From the NCBI GenBank assembly GCA_948470475.1, contig OX419335.1, positions 35,191,797 through 35,255,796 on the forward strand: a stretch of DNA of 64,000 nucleotides. Direction: 5' to 3'. Below the pieces are notes generated by a model. It was given only the letters and a program-made list of their open reading frames with translations, ran no database searches and was not told the DNA's origin. Shown one piece after another: positions 34,060 to 46,721 of the stretch. This DNA is from Galaxea fascicularis (taxonomy: Eukaryota; Cnidaria; Anthozoa; Scleractinia; Euphylliidae). Numbering within the stretch: position 1 is the first letter of the stretch; the number at the start of each line of letters is the position of its first letter. The position numbers and the translations under genes were made by a program.

Positions 34060-35139
34060 ATGATGAACAATTCAACTTCCGTGTCTAACAGCAATGGCCC
34101 ACAACTGAAGTTACCTGTCGAGTTTTCCATCTTCCGACTCAGCCTTCAAATTGCCATTGCAGTGGTCGGTGTGGTTGGGAATCTCGCTGTCATCGCCAAG
34201 ATCATCAGGGGAACGAACGCTTTCTCTGTTATGACCCCGTACCTTCTAAGCCTCGCGTTCGCTGATCTTGGGATTTTGATAGTCAACTACCCCACAGCAA
34301 TCTTGCAGATTGAGTTTTCAAACAAATGGAGCTTGGGCGAGGTGGTTTGTTTGTATGTCGTTCCCTTCTCGGAAACATTCTTCGGAGCGAGTGTCTGGTC
34401 CATCACTGCAATTGCCGCTGAACGATACGTGAAAGTCGCCTGGAGGTTCACAGTGCCGATAGGAGGAAGACGGGCTTCGAAACGAATTCTGCTGATCGTG
34501 ATCTCTATCTGGGTGATATCGTTCCTCATGCAAGGCTTGCCCGCTTACCTGCACTTCAAATACGATGCTGGACAATGCTACATCCATTATCCTCCTTCTC
34601 TTCATCGCACTTTATTCACAATCAACGTCATATTGATGTACGTCCTCCCGCTGGGTATTATAGCCTTCAGCTACCAGAGGATTGGAAAACTTGTGAACGA
34701 GAGAGCAGTGAAACTCAGAGACCAAACGCCGAATCCTTCCCTTGACTCGTCACGTTCAACAATGAAGATCAACGCAGAGGCCATATTGAAACAAACCAGG
34801 AAAACTCAACGGGTTCTGAAGCCGCTGGTGATTGTGTTCGCTGTAACAATGCTCCCGTACCAAATATTTATGCTAACCTTCGTTTACTGGGAAGCCTTTT
34901 ATAAACAGAGCTACTTTAACATTCTGTTGGTAGTCATGAGCATATCGATTGCAACCAATTCAGCTGCAGATCCGCTGGTTTACTGCGTAATCAACAAGCA
35001 ATTTCGCCAAGAAATTAAAGCTGCGTTAAATCTTTGTTCCAGAGGAACGTGTCTAAAAACTCCGCAGTCCAAACCAGCCGGTGAAAAGACCATAACGGAC
35101 ACAACGCTCCTACAAACAGAAACTGAAACAGCGGTGTAA
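34060..35139 (+). CDS. Class A (rhodopsin-like) GPCR, right copy
   Basis: A 359-residue paralogue of the left receptor with the same landmarks: GVVGNLAV, LSLAFAD, TM3 Cys 25 residues before the ERY Arg, loop-2 Cys (AGQCYIHY), FAVTMLP without the toggle Trp, and DPLVY. It lacks two serines in intracellular loop 2 (PIGGRR versus PISSGGRR) and has a shorter C-terminal tail. About ten of some twenty substitutions outside the tail fall in one 26-residue stretch of extracellular loop 2 (GLPAYLHFKYDAGQ versus GLPPYLYYQYAGGE). The start is the Met just after the conserved acceptor ending at 34040; a matching donor is at 33935/33936. Both copies are intact, so both are probably functional. Ligand unknown. 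Confidence 0.92.
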   Translation: MMNNSTSVSNSNGPQLKLPVEFSIFRLSLQIAIAVVGVVGNLAVIAKIIRGTNAFSVMTPYLLSLAFADLGILIVNYPTAILQIEFSNKWSLGEVVCLYVVPFSETFFGASVWSITAIAAERYVKVAWRFTVPIGGRRASKRILLIVISIWVISFLMQGLPAYLHFKYDAGQCYIHYPPSLHRTLFTINVILMYVLPLGIIAFSYQRIGKLVNERAVKLRDQTPNPSLDSSRSTMKINAEAILKQTRKTQRVLKPLVIVFAVTMLPYQIFMLTFVYWEAFYKQSYFNILLVVMSISIATNSAADPLVYCVINKQFRQEIKAALNLCSRGTCLKTPQSKPAGEKTITDTTLLQTETETAV

Positions 35140-35586
35140 AAATTTTAAAGGCGCGGCACCGGAAAAAGGTTCCTATAGAAGCTTGTATCCATTTAGCCCA
35201 GACAAATTAAAAGGAAGGGGTGTTAAGAATAGCAAACCCAAGGCCGAACAGACAGGTGTTTCATGGTAGCGAAACTCGGTTGTAATACTAGTTTGTCAAC
35301 GTAAGCAGCAGTGTGGAGCTAAAAGACGCAGGTCTTTTCAGTAGGTGTTTTCAGTACATCTTTGCAGGAGAGCTTAAGCCGTTTATATTTTCAAGTGATT
35401 CAAAATACTACCTTAGAAGGGGCGCCACGAACGCGTACGGGTTGCTATGTAAACGGTGTGTTCCGGAAATCGGGATGGAAATAATGAAAAAGTATCTGAT
35501 GAGTCTCTTGGCCGAGACGAAACGATGCGTCATACCAGCCACGAAATTTAAATTCTTCACAAGTACTCGACAATTTTATTGGAAAT

Positions 35587-35592
35587 AATAAA
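35587..35592 (+). terminator. Poly(A) signal AATAAA of the right GPCR
   Basis: AATAAA 448 nt after the stop, in the same sequence context as the left copy's signal. Confidence 0.55.
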
Positions 35593-36649
35593 GTTGAAAG
35601 GTTACAATTTTTAAAGCGTTGCCTATAAATGCATTAAACGTTTAAAGCACTTTGTTTGCAAAACGCGACTGAGAAAATATCTGTGAATGTAGGCTTGTCG
35701 ATGTTTATTTGTGAAAACAAACAGATGCTGTTGTACGAGTCATTAACTTTTGTTCACTTAAAAACGCTTAATTCAAGGTAGCTTTCATTTATCGTCCAAA
35801 GTGGCTCATCTTATAGGAGCAAATGGAAGGATTGGACTCAGCTATAGATGTGTAGTGTGGGATAAGTTTCCACAGTTTCCATCTTGATACACTGTCTCGC
35901 GGTAAAAGTATTTACGTTTTCATCAAGATTTCAATGTTGAATTACCCATTCAAAACAAATTGGATTAAAATCACTCTTTGCATGTAGGTGGTCTAAAAAT
36001 AATTTAAAGGAAATTTGGAATAAACTAATAACCTACATAGTGTGGATAATTTTTTTTTAAATTACAACCGTAATTATAATCAAAGTCCATATATTGATAA
36101 TGTTGAGATTGTCGCGAAGCCAAATCATCCCAAGGTGAGGTTCAAAATTGCCTAGTTCGTCATATATCGTTTTGCTGTCTGTATCGATCGACTCGGAAAT
36201 TGAAGTTGAAAAGGATTCGACAGCAAACTTTAAAGCTATTTTTATATAACATCTCAGCCTTGAAAAGCCACGTCAGCATATTTTTGTTTTTGGATGAAAA
36301 ATTTAGCCTTGAGCGCTGTGACATTGTCAAAGGAGTCCAATATTTGCCTCAGCGTTGGCGGTTAATTTCTCGCAATATTAATATTCCATCTTCAACATGA
36401 ATGAGTTATAGTTTTGCGTCAACATACAAACGCCTTCCCTCGCTCCCATCCCAGAATTCGAATCAGTCGATAAAAGGATGCGTTTCTAAATGCACTTCCT
36501 TTAGAAACTTATTCTGACTTTTAAATTTTACCAAAAAACTCATCAGTGGATATAAATCCAGAGGATGTTTGATATCCGTCTGACAAAAGAGAAAAATGGA
36601 AAACCATCGAAATGTCAAAATTATATTTAAAGCGACCTTCTGGCAATTA

Positions 36650-36883
36650 CAGTGCAACTAATCCAACCAAGGCCACCCAAGAATTTTTTTTACAAATTGG
36701 CCAATAATGTTCGAGTGATGAAACAACAGAATAACCGCAACTTGAATTTTGTTGTGCTTCAATAGTGGTTAACTTTGTTATTCATAATTAATTTTGTGAA
36801 AATCCACTGTTCCGATGTAAGATTCTCATTGGCTAGTTTGCAGAAAATTTTCCTGGGTGGCCTTGGCTGAAGTAGTCGCACTG
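36650..36883. mobile_element. 234-bp TIR element with TA target duplication
   Basis: Begins CAGTGCAACTA and ends TAGTCGCACTG, with CCAAGGCCACCCA-type subterminal inverted repeats and TA on both sides. The left arm near 12035 lacks it (ttgcaattaaaatgaaac), an empty site. Tc1/mariner-type MITE inferred from the TA duplication. Confidence 0.85.
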
Positions 36884-37612
36884 TAAAAGTGAAACATTTT
36901 GACACGAAGAGAACTCTGTTAAAGCTTGCAAATTAAAATTCATAAAGTCAACATAAGTCCCCTTTATTATTAATAAAATTTATATTGAGGTTGGATTGTC
37001 AGTACAGATTATCAGTTCAATGTCACTGTATGATTTAATATCGTTTTCTATGGAAAACGTTTAATGCACCTTTTCATAAAGAAATTTTTGGCTTAGTAAA
37101 ACCGCACACTGAATATTGTCCTCAAGGAACACTGAAACTGTCCTCCAGTTCAACAATTTTTAAATAATTTGCCCTCTTGCATTCGCTTCTACTGGAAAAA
37201 GCCATAAAAACCTAGACTAAAGGAATTAAAGAAAGAGTAAAAACTTCAATTGAAATTATGTGAAACCCATTGAGGTGGTGTTTAAACTTAGTATTGTTTA
37301 GTCTGGGATAAAGAACAAAAAACGTCGAACGTGATGTTTGTTGGTGAAAACATTAAAGTGCACCTAACCCCAAAATATTTTTTCACTTGAATAAATGTTT
37401 GCACCTGTCCGAAACAAATTGCGCCGTTTTGCGCCTACTTCAACCAAATATTGACTTTTTATAGGCTGTAGAAGTTACGAAATCTAGCCATCATCTGTCT
37501 TACGACCGAGCTTGAGAGGGGCATGGGTCTATTCCTTACTTGACGTCACAAACTGATTTGCATTGCATTAAGTCTTTGCAAAAATGCATGCAAATCAGTT
37601 TGTGACGTCAAT

Positions 37613-39669
37613 GGTAACGCAATGGTACAAAAGAGAAGTCTGTGCACAGGCTAGCAGTTGATAAATGGCACACCATTTCAAATTCCAAGAGTAATACATG
37701 TGTGATTTGTGAAAGAAAATAAAGAACCTCCTACAGCCTTAGCTCTGAAGCCAAATAACATGACTACTTTGAGTATTTTGTTTTTAATTGTCATCTCATC
37801 ATTTAACTACAGCTCTAACAAGTAACATTTGTAAGGATTACGTCGTTCGGTAGGCTTTTAATTTGCATTACAACCAAATATTCTTAAGTTAAATCACGCC
37901 ATCTTTACCACCAAACAATCCTGTAAACCAAAGCATCCTGTAGCTTATTTGATAAAAACTATCGTAATTTGTCAGTATTGTGTACACAGCGGAGTTGAAG
38001 TCTGGGGATAAAAGGGAAAACTGAACACCAAAGTTTATCTCGCCTGTCAACTGAAACTTTGTATTTTACGCCCATTTCAAGATGGCGGACATCTGCATTA
38101 AGAAAGTAAACAATGAAAGAAAATAGACAAAAAGCCATAAGCGGACTAAACGAGCTCTTAGCGTTACTTGTCCTTTTGATAGAGTGCAAACTGGAACATC
38201 TGTCGTGTTGTTGTTTTTTTTTTTATTCTTCCGGGTCCGTTGTTCTAAAGCTGATAAACGCTGTAATCCACTATTAAAAAGTTAATCGAGGTTCTGTCTT
38301 CCTTGATGAAATGTTCTTTCTGGGATTCAAACTACAAAGTCTGATTTGGCCCTACTGGACAAAAATCGTCTGAAGAATTCGGCAAAAACTTCATGCTAGC
38401 CCACATTTAGAGCACATATAAAAGAAGACAATAAAGTACATTTACAGGACAATAGATCAGGACAATAGAGGAATACGGATTTACATATTTGGCTTACCAT
38501 GACATTCTTGCCAAAAATTCTGTAACGAAGCAATTACACTGGAATCGAAGTTCGCACTGATCCCGAGTTAACTTAATCGTGTTATGAAAATTGAGCTCTG
38601 AATGTACATCTTGAGCTATGGAAATCATAATGCAGCCCAACCTCCAACATCTCAGAAACCACAAACCCGCCCCTGCACTGCCAGACAAACGAGTCCGGAG
38701 CACGCAAAGCCACATAGCTTAACGGTATCACCAAAAACTGTTGTGTCTGCAATCTTGAAGAGGGCATCTAAAAAGACATAACAAAAACAACTAAATTTTC
38801 CGTTTCTGTCAGTTACCAACAAGTGCATTTGTGCAGCTTTTTGACAATTAAAACTAGCAAGATTAGGGAGAAAGTGGACAACATGCTGATCGACATTCTA
38901 CTGATATAAAAAATTAATTATTAAAAGCAGTATTTTTAATGTTTTTCAACTGCAAATTTCTGCAACAATTTTGATTCAATAAAGAACTTCCAGCTCCTCC
39001 GCTTTGCCTCGCCCCGCTATGTATGCGTACTAACTAAACGTACCAGTAACCTGAGCTTATTCCTCGCGTTGCGCGTAACACGTTTCGCCCACCAAAAGCA
39101 TGTAACCTTTGTGACTGTATGGAAAAAGCTTTACAATCACAGGTTTACGCCAAATTTAAAGAGAACTAATCTTTGAGCGAAGGAATATAAAATACCAATC
39201 CACTATCATCTCAAAAAACAGAAATTGTGCCTCCAATATTTTACAAATTGAAAATGGCGAGAATTATTCATTCGTTTCCCTTTTTACGTCCGAATAACTC
39301 CAGGGGATTCTCCACAATGGCGGCTAGACGCAATAACTAATGCTACCATGTATTAATATCTGCCGCTCTGATAAACGAAGAAAAAAAATCAAAACCATTG
39401 ACTTATTCTGAGCAAGACTTTAGAAACAAATCGCAAGTACTCGCAAAAATTTAAGTCCATCCGGTTTGCTAAAACACCGTCATTAAATCTTGATTTTCAT
39501 TTTGGAATCCAGTCCTGTGGAGCTTGGAAGCGCTTCAAAGGCCTCGGCTTCAAGGCGCAGAGCATGCGTCGATCACGAGGGTCAAAATGAGCTGACCCAT
39601 TTCCTGAGCCTGCTCTTCCTATGTACAGCTGGCCAAATAACTCTTCCTGCTGTACTATATGTTCTAATT
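37613..39669. other. Intergenic between the duplication and BAG6, including the BAG6 3' flank
   Basis: No domain-bearing ORF on either strand; ORFs near 38500-38770 look like chance. An ATTAAA on the minus strand near 38934 is one possible distant poly(A) signal for BAG6, weakly supported. Confidence 0.4.
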
Positions 39670-41558
39670 TCACGGAGTATCCTTGTCAAAATAGTCCCTT
39701 GTCTGAGGGAACCTATCAGGCCGGTAGTCACTGTCCTTCTCCAGCCTCGTCTTTACTTCTTTTTTAACTTCTCTACGGTAGGCGCCATGCAATCTACGAT
39801 TTTCCCTTGCGGCTTTAGACAGATCTGAAAGGGAAACATGCAAACACAAAACGTTGTCAAACGGTTTAATTTTGGCCGCGCAACGCAAGGATAGTTCCGT
39901 TTGGAGCGCCATCCATAGGCTTACTGTCAACTACATCAACAGTACCTTCACCTTGAGCTTTATTTACAACACTTTCTATTGGTAAGAAAGGCCGCCCAGA
40001 CGAGTTCGCCCGCCCGTGCAAAAAACACCAATTTGACGAACTTATTACATCTCAGTCCTGAAGCTCTTCCAGACCTATATTTTCATTGGTACCTATGACC
40101 TGTAGCTTCTTTTGTTATTAGGGCTGGGGTATTGTTTGTGCTACGTCATCTATTGTTTCGTTCTCCAATCACAGACCTCGTCTGGAAAGCAATTTTCTCC
40201 TACCATTATAGATCACATTAACTTAACCGATGGTTAGCGCTATGCTTCGAACCACTCGGCCCAGACCAGTACAGCCGGTGATCACGTCGGTTAGCACGAC
40301 AGAGTCAGAACTATTGAGGTTTATTACTATGACAGCCCTCGACTGACTCACCTTCCATACTTGTAAGAGGCGTAGCACCCGAAGCTGTGACCGCTTGTTT
40401 TAGTGCGTCTCCAATGCTTTCCTCGCTTGGAGAAATACCACGTTGGTCTACCATCTCAACACAACAGCAAAATATTTTTAAGTCAACTAAAGGAAAGTTC
40501 CTCATAAGACGGATGGCATCTTCCGCAACACAACAACAAATTTATACGTTAGGCAAGGGTCGCTGGCCTAACGCTTTAAAAGTAAGAAAATTATGTATTC
40601 GCATTGGATAAGTGAGAAGGCAACTCAACATTTCTGAAATGTTTTCCGAGTATACCCGTGAAAGTAAGGAAAAGTTACATCACTCAGTTTTATGTGGTGA
40701 AATGCATCAATTATTTCGTCAAAACTGATGATAATCATGATGAGGATGAGGATGGCGACGACGATGATGATGACAACTTCTTTGCTTACACTAAGGAAAA
40801 TGCATGAGGGAATAATCGTGTACTCCAAACTAAACACACGCAACTCGCATGGCCGTCTGGGTACGTTTCGTATAGGAACATACCTTGCGTCTCTTGGGTG
40901 GATGTCCGTTGATGTAAGCATCACTGAAAGGTGTTTGAGGAGGCATTCTTCTCTGTCGCACAATATCGGTTGTAATAACAGGGATCCACTCCTAGAAAAG
41001 ATGCGGAATATTAGTTGTCTTTTTTTACTCTTCTTATCAGATACGAATTACGAGTAAGGTCACAAAAAACGAACACGAATCCGTCTGTCTATCCAAATGT
41101 AGATCTCCCAAGTTGTGCAACTCTGTTTGGGTTTTGAACGCAAATTCAGAGTGCTGATTTTCTCCCGACTGAATCATGGAGCTTTTTAGTCAATAGAATC
41201 TGTTTGTCCTATTATGACTACTACCTTACTGGAAGTTCGAAGTAATTTTAATAACAATTTGCCATACTGATTTAATTACCACACAGCCAGGTTTTACAAT
41301 ACCATTGTAATTTCATGGTAGTCCTTTAGAAGCCTCTTTGTGAAGTGTCAATAAAATTTGTAACGCAGTGTAACCACAAACCTCTGGCATGATAGATTTC
41401 CAATCATCCTCCCCTTGATCTTCCTCCATACCCACCTCCTCCTCAGGGCATTCTGGTTGAAGTCTGTCTGAATCAGCACCTGCTGTAACAGATCCGGGGG
41501 GAGTGGTAAAATTCTCCGAATCATCAGACCCATGACTATCCATTTCTTCGTCGACAAC
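39670..41558 (-). other. BAG6: BAG6 exons 22-25: acidic stretch, KRRK signal and BAG-similar domain
   Basis: Residues about 1018-1197. An acidic exon (EEEVGMEEDQGEDDW) leads into FSDAYINGHPPKRRK, the nuclear-signal region that also binds GET4 in vertebrates. It ends with the BAG-similar domain (ALKQAVTASGATPLTS, YRREVKKEVKTRLEKDSDY, then RFPQTRDYF) that binds UBL4A. Confidence 0.92.
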
Positions 41559-44500
41559 CTGATGAATACATGTCAGGGGTGTTAGAAGGAACTGATTTGC
41601 ATTGCACGAACTCTTTGTGATCATGCACACAACGAAGATTGTGACGTCAAACAAATAACGCTGAGTTTTTCGTAAGTTTTGAAGCCTATAAAAAGGCAGG
41701 ATTTAGTACAACTAAAAAGGCCGCAATGCGTTTCGATTAGGTGAAGAAAATTTATTTTAACGAAAAAAATATTTTGGGGTTAGAAGCACTTTACTAAGCC
41801 AGGAGCACCCAACAGCCGTACAACAACACGTAACAACAACGACCGCAACAGAAAGGACATATTCCTTACCTCATCTGTCTCAGCTTTGTTAGCAGCAGCA
41901 GCAGTTTCCGCAGGGGGAGGTTGTGGAGGACGTTCTTGTTTACAGGGGGGAGGGGGTGGTTCAGCGCGTATCATAAACCGCTGCAGACGTGGTCTACAGT
42001 AAGCCCTGCTGTAATACATCTGCCGAATGTTTCTGAGTAACATATGAAGAAGCATCTCCCTGGATGGATCATCCATGTCTCCTGTCAAAGTTGCTTGAGG
42101 CTGTGAATTGTGCAAAAGATTGAGCCTTTCATCTCTTAGAGGAGAATTTTCTAGGTAAAATTCATACGATTTTCTAAGTTTTCCAAATACTCTGACAACA
42201 TGGTGAACTGTGACCAGTGCGGCTTGAAATTCCTTGTTTAAATTTCCATGAAACAAGAAATGTATTATGAAAATTGTACAGTTCTCACTAACCGGTTTAC
42301 ATTCTTTACGAGAACCAAAGGAGTAGCTCGCCAGATGTTATTATAACTAATTGCTTGATTTAACTCACGTGACAAGGCGGCCATGTTGGTGGTCAAAACA
42401 ATAAGCCAGTTCGGTGTTTCAAAAAACACGCGCGCGCGTTGGGATAAAAGGAAGCATATAATTTTGTTCTTTTGTCATGCAAAATACTTGCACGAATTTG
42501 CATTAAAAAAACTTTTGTATTTTTAAGATATGCTTGATTTTATCCCGACGCGCGCAAGTGTTTTTTGAAACTCCGAACTGGCTTATACAATTTTATTTTG
42601 CAGAATTTGCTTAAAAATAAAGTTTAGTTCCCAGCGGAGAAACAGACTATTGTTCTTGACCACCAACATGGCCGCCATGACATCACATGCAATCCAGCAA
42701 TTTCAATTACTGAAATCTGTTTCATTGTAGTAACGTAACATTCAGCCAACTAATAAAACATCGCTCTACAAACTACGCTCATCTGTTTTGCTTTCTTTTG
42801 CGCTTTAAGGACAATTAATCAAAACTTTAAATCGTCCTATATCAGTGTATTTAACACTTGAGCTTACCACTTTATTCCTAACAACTTGCTCTAATCCATC
42901 AAAACCATCCCTATAACAAAACACGAGCAGTGTGAAGAATTCGGCAGCAATGTCCTTCAAGTGGTCTTGGAAATACTCAGCAAATCTAGGATTATCATCT
43001 GTAAAAAGGAAAATAATAAATCAGTAATTGATTAACATAATAAAAAATCTCTCGGAAGAGATTCGACTTGAGGTGATATTTGGCAAAATTATTAACTTTT
43101 CATTAATTCTTTTGTTCAAAAATTGTTTTAAAATATTTCTTTGTGATAATTTTTACCCTGCAAATGTAAAAACTTTACAACACCAACAACCATTTTTGCG
43201 TTGGTTTGTACTGAAACTACTTCCACTGACTCGATAGAAAAGACATTTTGAAAGCACAACTTATCAGACCAGAAAAAAAAAATTGTAGTTTTGGAAAATG
43301 GATTCACTAGAGGTACTGGAGGGTGTACTTACCTGAACTCAACACTAAATCTACAGCTGATCGGACATAATGCTCCAGAAAACTTTGTGCCGATGCGGTG
43401 ATGTCTATGTTATCCTTTGTTGGAACACTTTTCTGAAAGAAAATCATTCACGCATCGTTGGGTTAATAATCCACGCGGCTATGATGAACAGATTGAAAGC
43501 AACAGGCAGACAATTAGCAACTTACCAGGGAGTCGCCTATGCAATCAACAATCTCTTTACACAGAGCATTCACTCCCTCCTACAAGCGAAATTGGAAAAG
43601 AAACATCACACACACAAACAAACCAGTAAAAAATACAACAAAAAGACAAAACAAAACTTATACAAACAAACAAACGGATCACTGAAGAAATCAAAACTAC
43701 GGCATACGTAAAATTACCTTTGATACTCAATTGAAAATACGTGTTTCTACAGGTTCCAAAAGCCTGCTATCATTCTCAAGTGCGGTTTACACCCAAACGG
43801 ATCTGCCACGATTTCCCAGACCCAAATTACAATGGCATTTTGACACTCAATCTGCTTTTGATTTTTACTTTCGATCGAAACAGCGAGCTTTTTGACAGTA
43901 TTAGCTCGACTACAAAATCGGGCCCAAGGCTGCGTTCTAAGAGAAGAGGTTGGGTAACCAAAATCTCTAAACTCTGGAAATTTATAGGGTGCCCAGCATA
44001 TAAGTTTGTGCAAAAACTATTATTTCCTGGTCGCCCAAAGGTAAAAATAAGTCGCCAGCCGATCAACAAGCTCGACACATGGCAGAGGAACAGCTTTAAA
44101 GTATTAGAGGCCACGGAGGGTAAGTATGCTTTTTAGGCTTGAATTGCCCCGGCTAAACGATCAAACGGTTTCGACTCTTCCCTAGCGCTTTCCTAACGTT
44201 GGTTGGAAGAAGAACGTTTAACTGCCCCTCTCAACTTAGTACTGAAATGGGTTCCATGTTTGATCTGGATCCGCGGACACGAAATGTCAACACTTCGAAA
44301 ACACAGTTAGTTTCACCTGTCTGTTTTCATGTGTATCTGGATTGCCATGTAACAGATCTTCCTTTACATACTGCATCAATGCTGGCTGCATTCTATCGTA
44401 TGGCTCTTCTGACCCTGAACAAACAGCAGGAGAAACGCACTGATTAACGAATAGCTTCCATTAACTTGGTCAGTGTGTGTCTATTCTGATAACGCACGGG

Positions 44501-46690
44501 TGACATCAAAACATGATAAGAATGACTGATGTTCTAGTGTACACACGTACTGGCCGTCTGTTCTTTAATTGAAAACTCGTCTAGACCAATCACTCTCCTC
44601 TCTCCAGAAAAAGTAACAACTATTGTGTTATGCACTGCCTCAAAAAAAAAAAAAAAGGACAGCAGGAAGGCGAAGCGGTTTAGGGCGCTTGAGTTTAATG
44701 CGGTCATCCCGGGTCCCGCTCTGGCCACTAGCTGGTGTTGTTCAGTCTGAGTAGTCTCTGATTCAACTCCTTGGTCATCCTTGAAAATAGCCAACTGGTT
44801 TGCCTCCAGTCAGGTAGGATTCTTATCATGTTATGTTCAATTTAATTATTTGTTTCATGTCATTATCTTACTCCCCTTTTTAAATAAAAATAAATGACCT
44901 TTATTTACCTTCCACAGTATTTGTAGCACAAAGGCTGAGCAAATTTCATTTATTGATTTATTTTTATTTAAAAAGGAGAGGAAGGCAATTCACCTCTAAT
45001 ATTGTAATTTGCAGTGTCCTTACCTAACACTACCCCGATAGTGTCTTCAATGGTCAACACAGTACTGAGCCGCTGAAATAGAGCTGGGACCAAACCTTCA
45101 GGGAAGAAAAGGATAAAAAACCAGTTCAATAATAAGATAAACACCTTACCTCAATCTGTGAGACAATGGTGTCAAGGAAACCGCGACAGTAACCATCAAG
45201 CACTCAACGGGATTAAAATAAGGTTACAACAAGTCGTGCAATCCACGAGGTAAGAGAGATGAATAGCATTATTAAAAAACAAAGTATACATCATAATCAA
45301 CAAACCAGGAAGGTTGCCATTAGAGGCCGGCAGCCGGCGGATTTCCGCCGTATGTCAGACCACTTTGCCGGTGCCAGCTACTTTTGCCCCAAAATACAGG
45401 AAATTGTATTGAGAAATCATTTATTTAATGACGGTTAATTAACTAGTGATAGAGATATCAAATGCATTTATAATCGTCCGCGTCCTTTATAGTTTCATCT
45501 TGTGTAGATCCGGAGACAAGAGTAAGCTCTTACCCACCACTCCCTTCCTCCAAGCGTTCAGATTACCGCACTTCTCAGAACTTTCCATAGCTCTTTAATC
45601 AGCTCGGTCTTAGGTTTGTTCTGGTTTACTGTCCAGTGATCGGTTTACTAGGTTTTGCACTGTTCAAGAAACTCAATTTGCCCAAACTGTAGTGTCGTCT
45701 TGGTAACGTGGGTTAATTTGTGAGGTTCACGCTCATCGTATCATCTGTGGTCACCTACTTCAATCCATGCATTTTGTAAAAAAGTAATTTTCGTTGCTAC
45801 ATGCATTTCTGGAAATACCTCTTACAATCCCAGTGACTTCCGTGTTAAACCCTGTGCACAAAATGTGCTTTACACTTACAGAACAACAATACATTGAATG
45901 CTCAACCAGATACCTTGTCAACATTCGCGGCACTCTTTCCCAGCTAATACTAATAATAATAATAACAGCGCCTAAGTAAACTAAATGTATCACAGTCAAA
46001 GGCAAAAGATAACAAACCCTCCTCATCTTGAATTTCTATTCCACTTGACCTCATGGTCTGGATTAGGGTATTTATCGTCTGTGACTGACCTGTAATGAAA
46101 CAAGTGAATAAAGGGGTAGTTTCTAAAGAAACATTGGTGCTGTGTGGATGGGAAAGTAGTACACAAAAATTTGATTTCATCAACGGAGTTGGTAATGTAA
46201 ATTGACCACCGTGCAGGGATTCTAAAAGCCCAAGTTTCGAGCGTTAGCCCTTCGCCAGCGTCAGAGCGATTCCAAATTTGCTCTGTCAATTTACATTATC
46301 AACTCCGTTGATAAAACCAAATTTTTCTGTAATGAAACAGTCAGACACTTGTCAGTAACTTGAGGTCCATATACATGTGCAAGAGTAGAATAAAAAAAAT
46401 TAAGTTTAAAACTGAATTCTTTTATTGTCACGCACATGTACAGGTCTTAAGAACTAATGGAAACTACAGCATTGTCAAAGATGAAATTTAACAAAAACCA
46501 AGTCAGTATAAAACTGTACGTGAGTGATGTATATGAAATGAATCATATATGAACTGCGGAAATGGAATCAAATGAAGACTGATCCTCGCAGTTGTGAACG
46601 CAATTATATGCAATTGTGTAAAGAAGCGTGGATAGAAAAATCTGGACTTCAGCGGGGTTTGAACACATGACCTCGCGATACCGGTGCGAT

Positions 46691-46721
<31 letters not shown>

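Larger units (their letters stand above)
30583..37612 (+). repeat. Outer right arm of the large inverted duplication
   Basis: Reverse counterpart of 10225-17295. Arm-specific insertions are the LINE at 30966-32298 and the TIR element at 36650-36883; the left arm shows the empty site for the latter. The segment 32380-33385 has no left match. Homology stops inside the CTAACCCC-family TIR element, right after GTGACGTCA at about 37612. Confidence 0.9.

Noticed and set aside
34287..34605. Minus-strand ORFs inside the right GPCR
   Set aside because: Shadows of the receptor frame; the same shadows exist in the left copy (14026-14491).
43741..44136. 131-codon ORF in BAG6 intron 17
   Set aside because: No domain, no splice or promoter evidence, opposite strand to the host gene.
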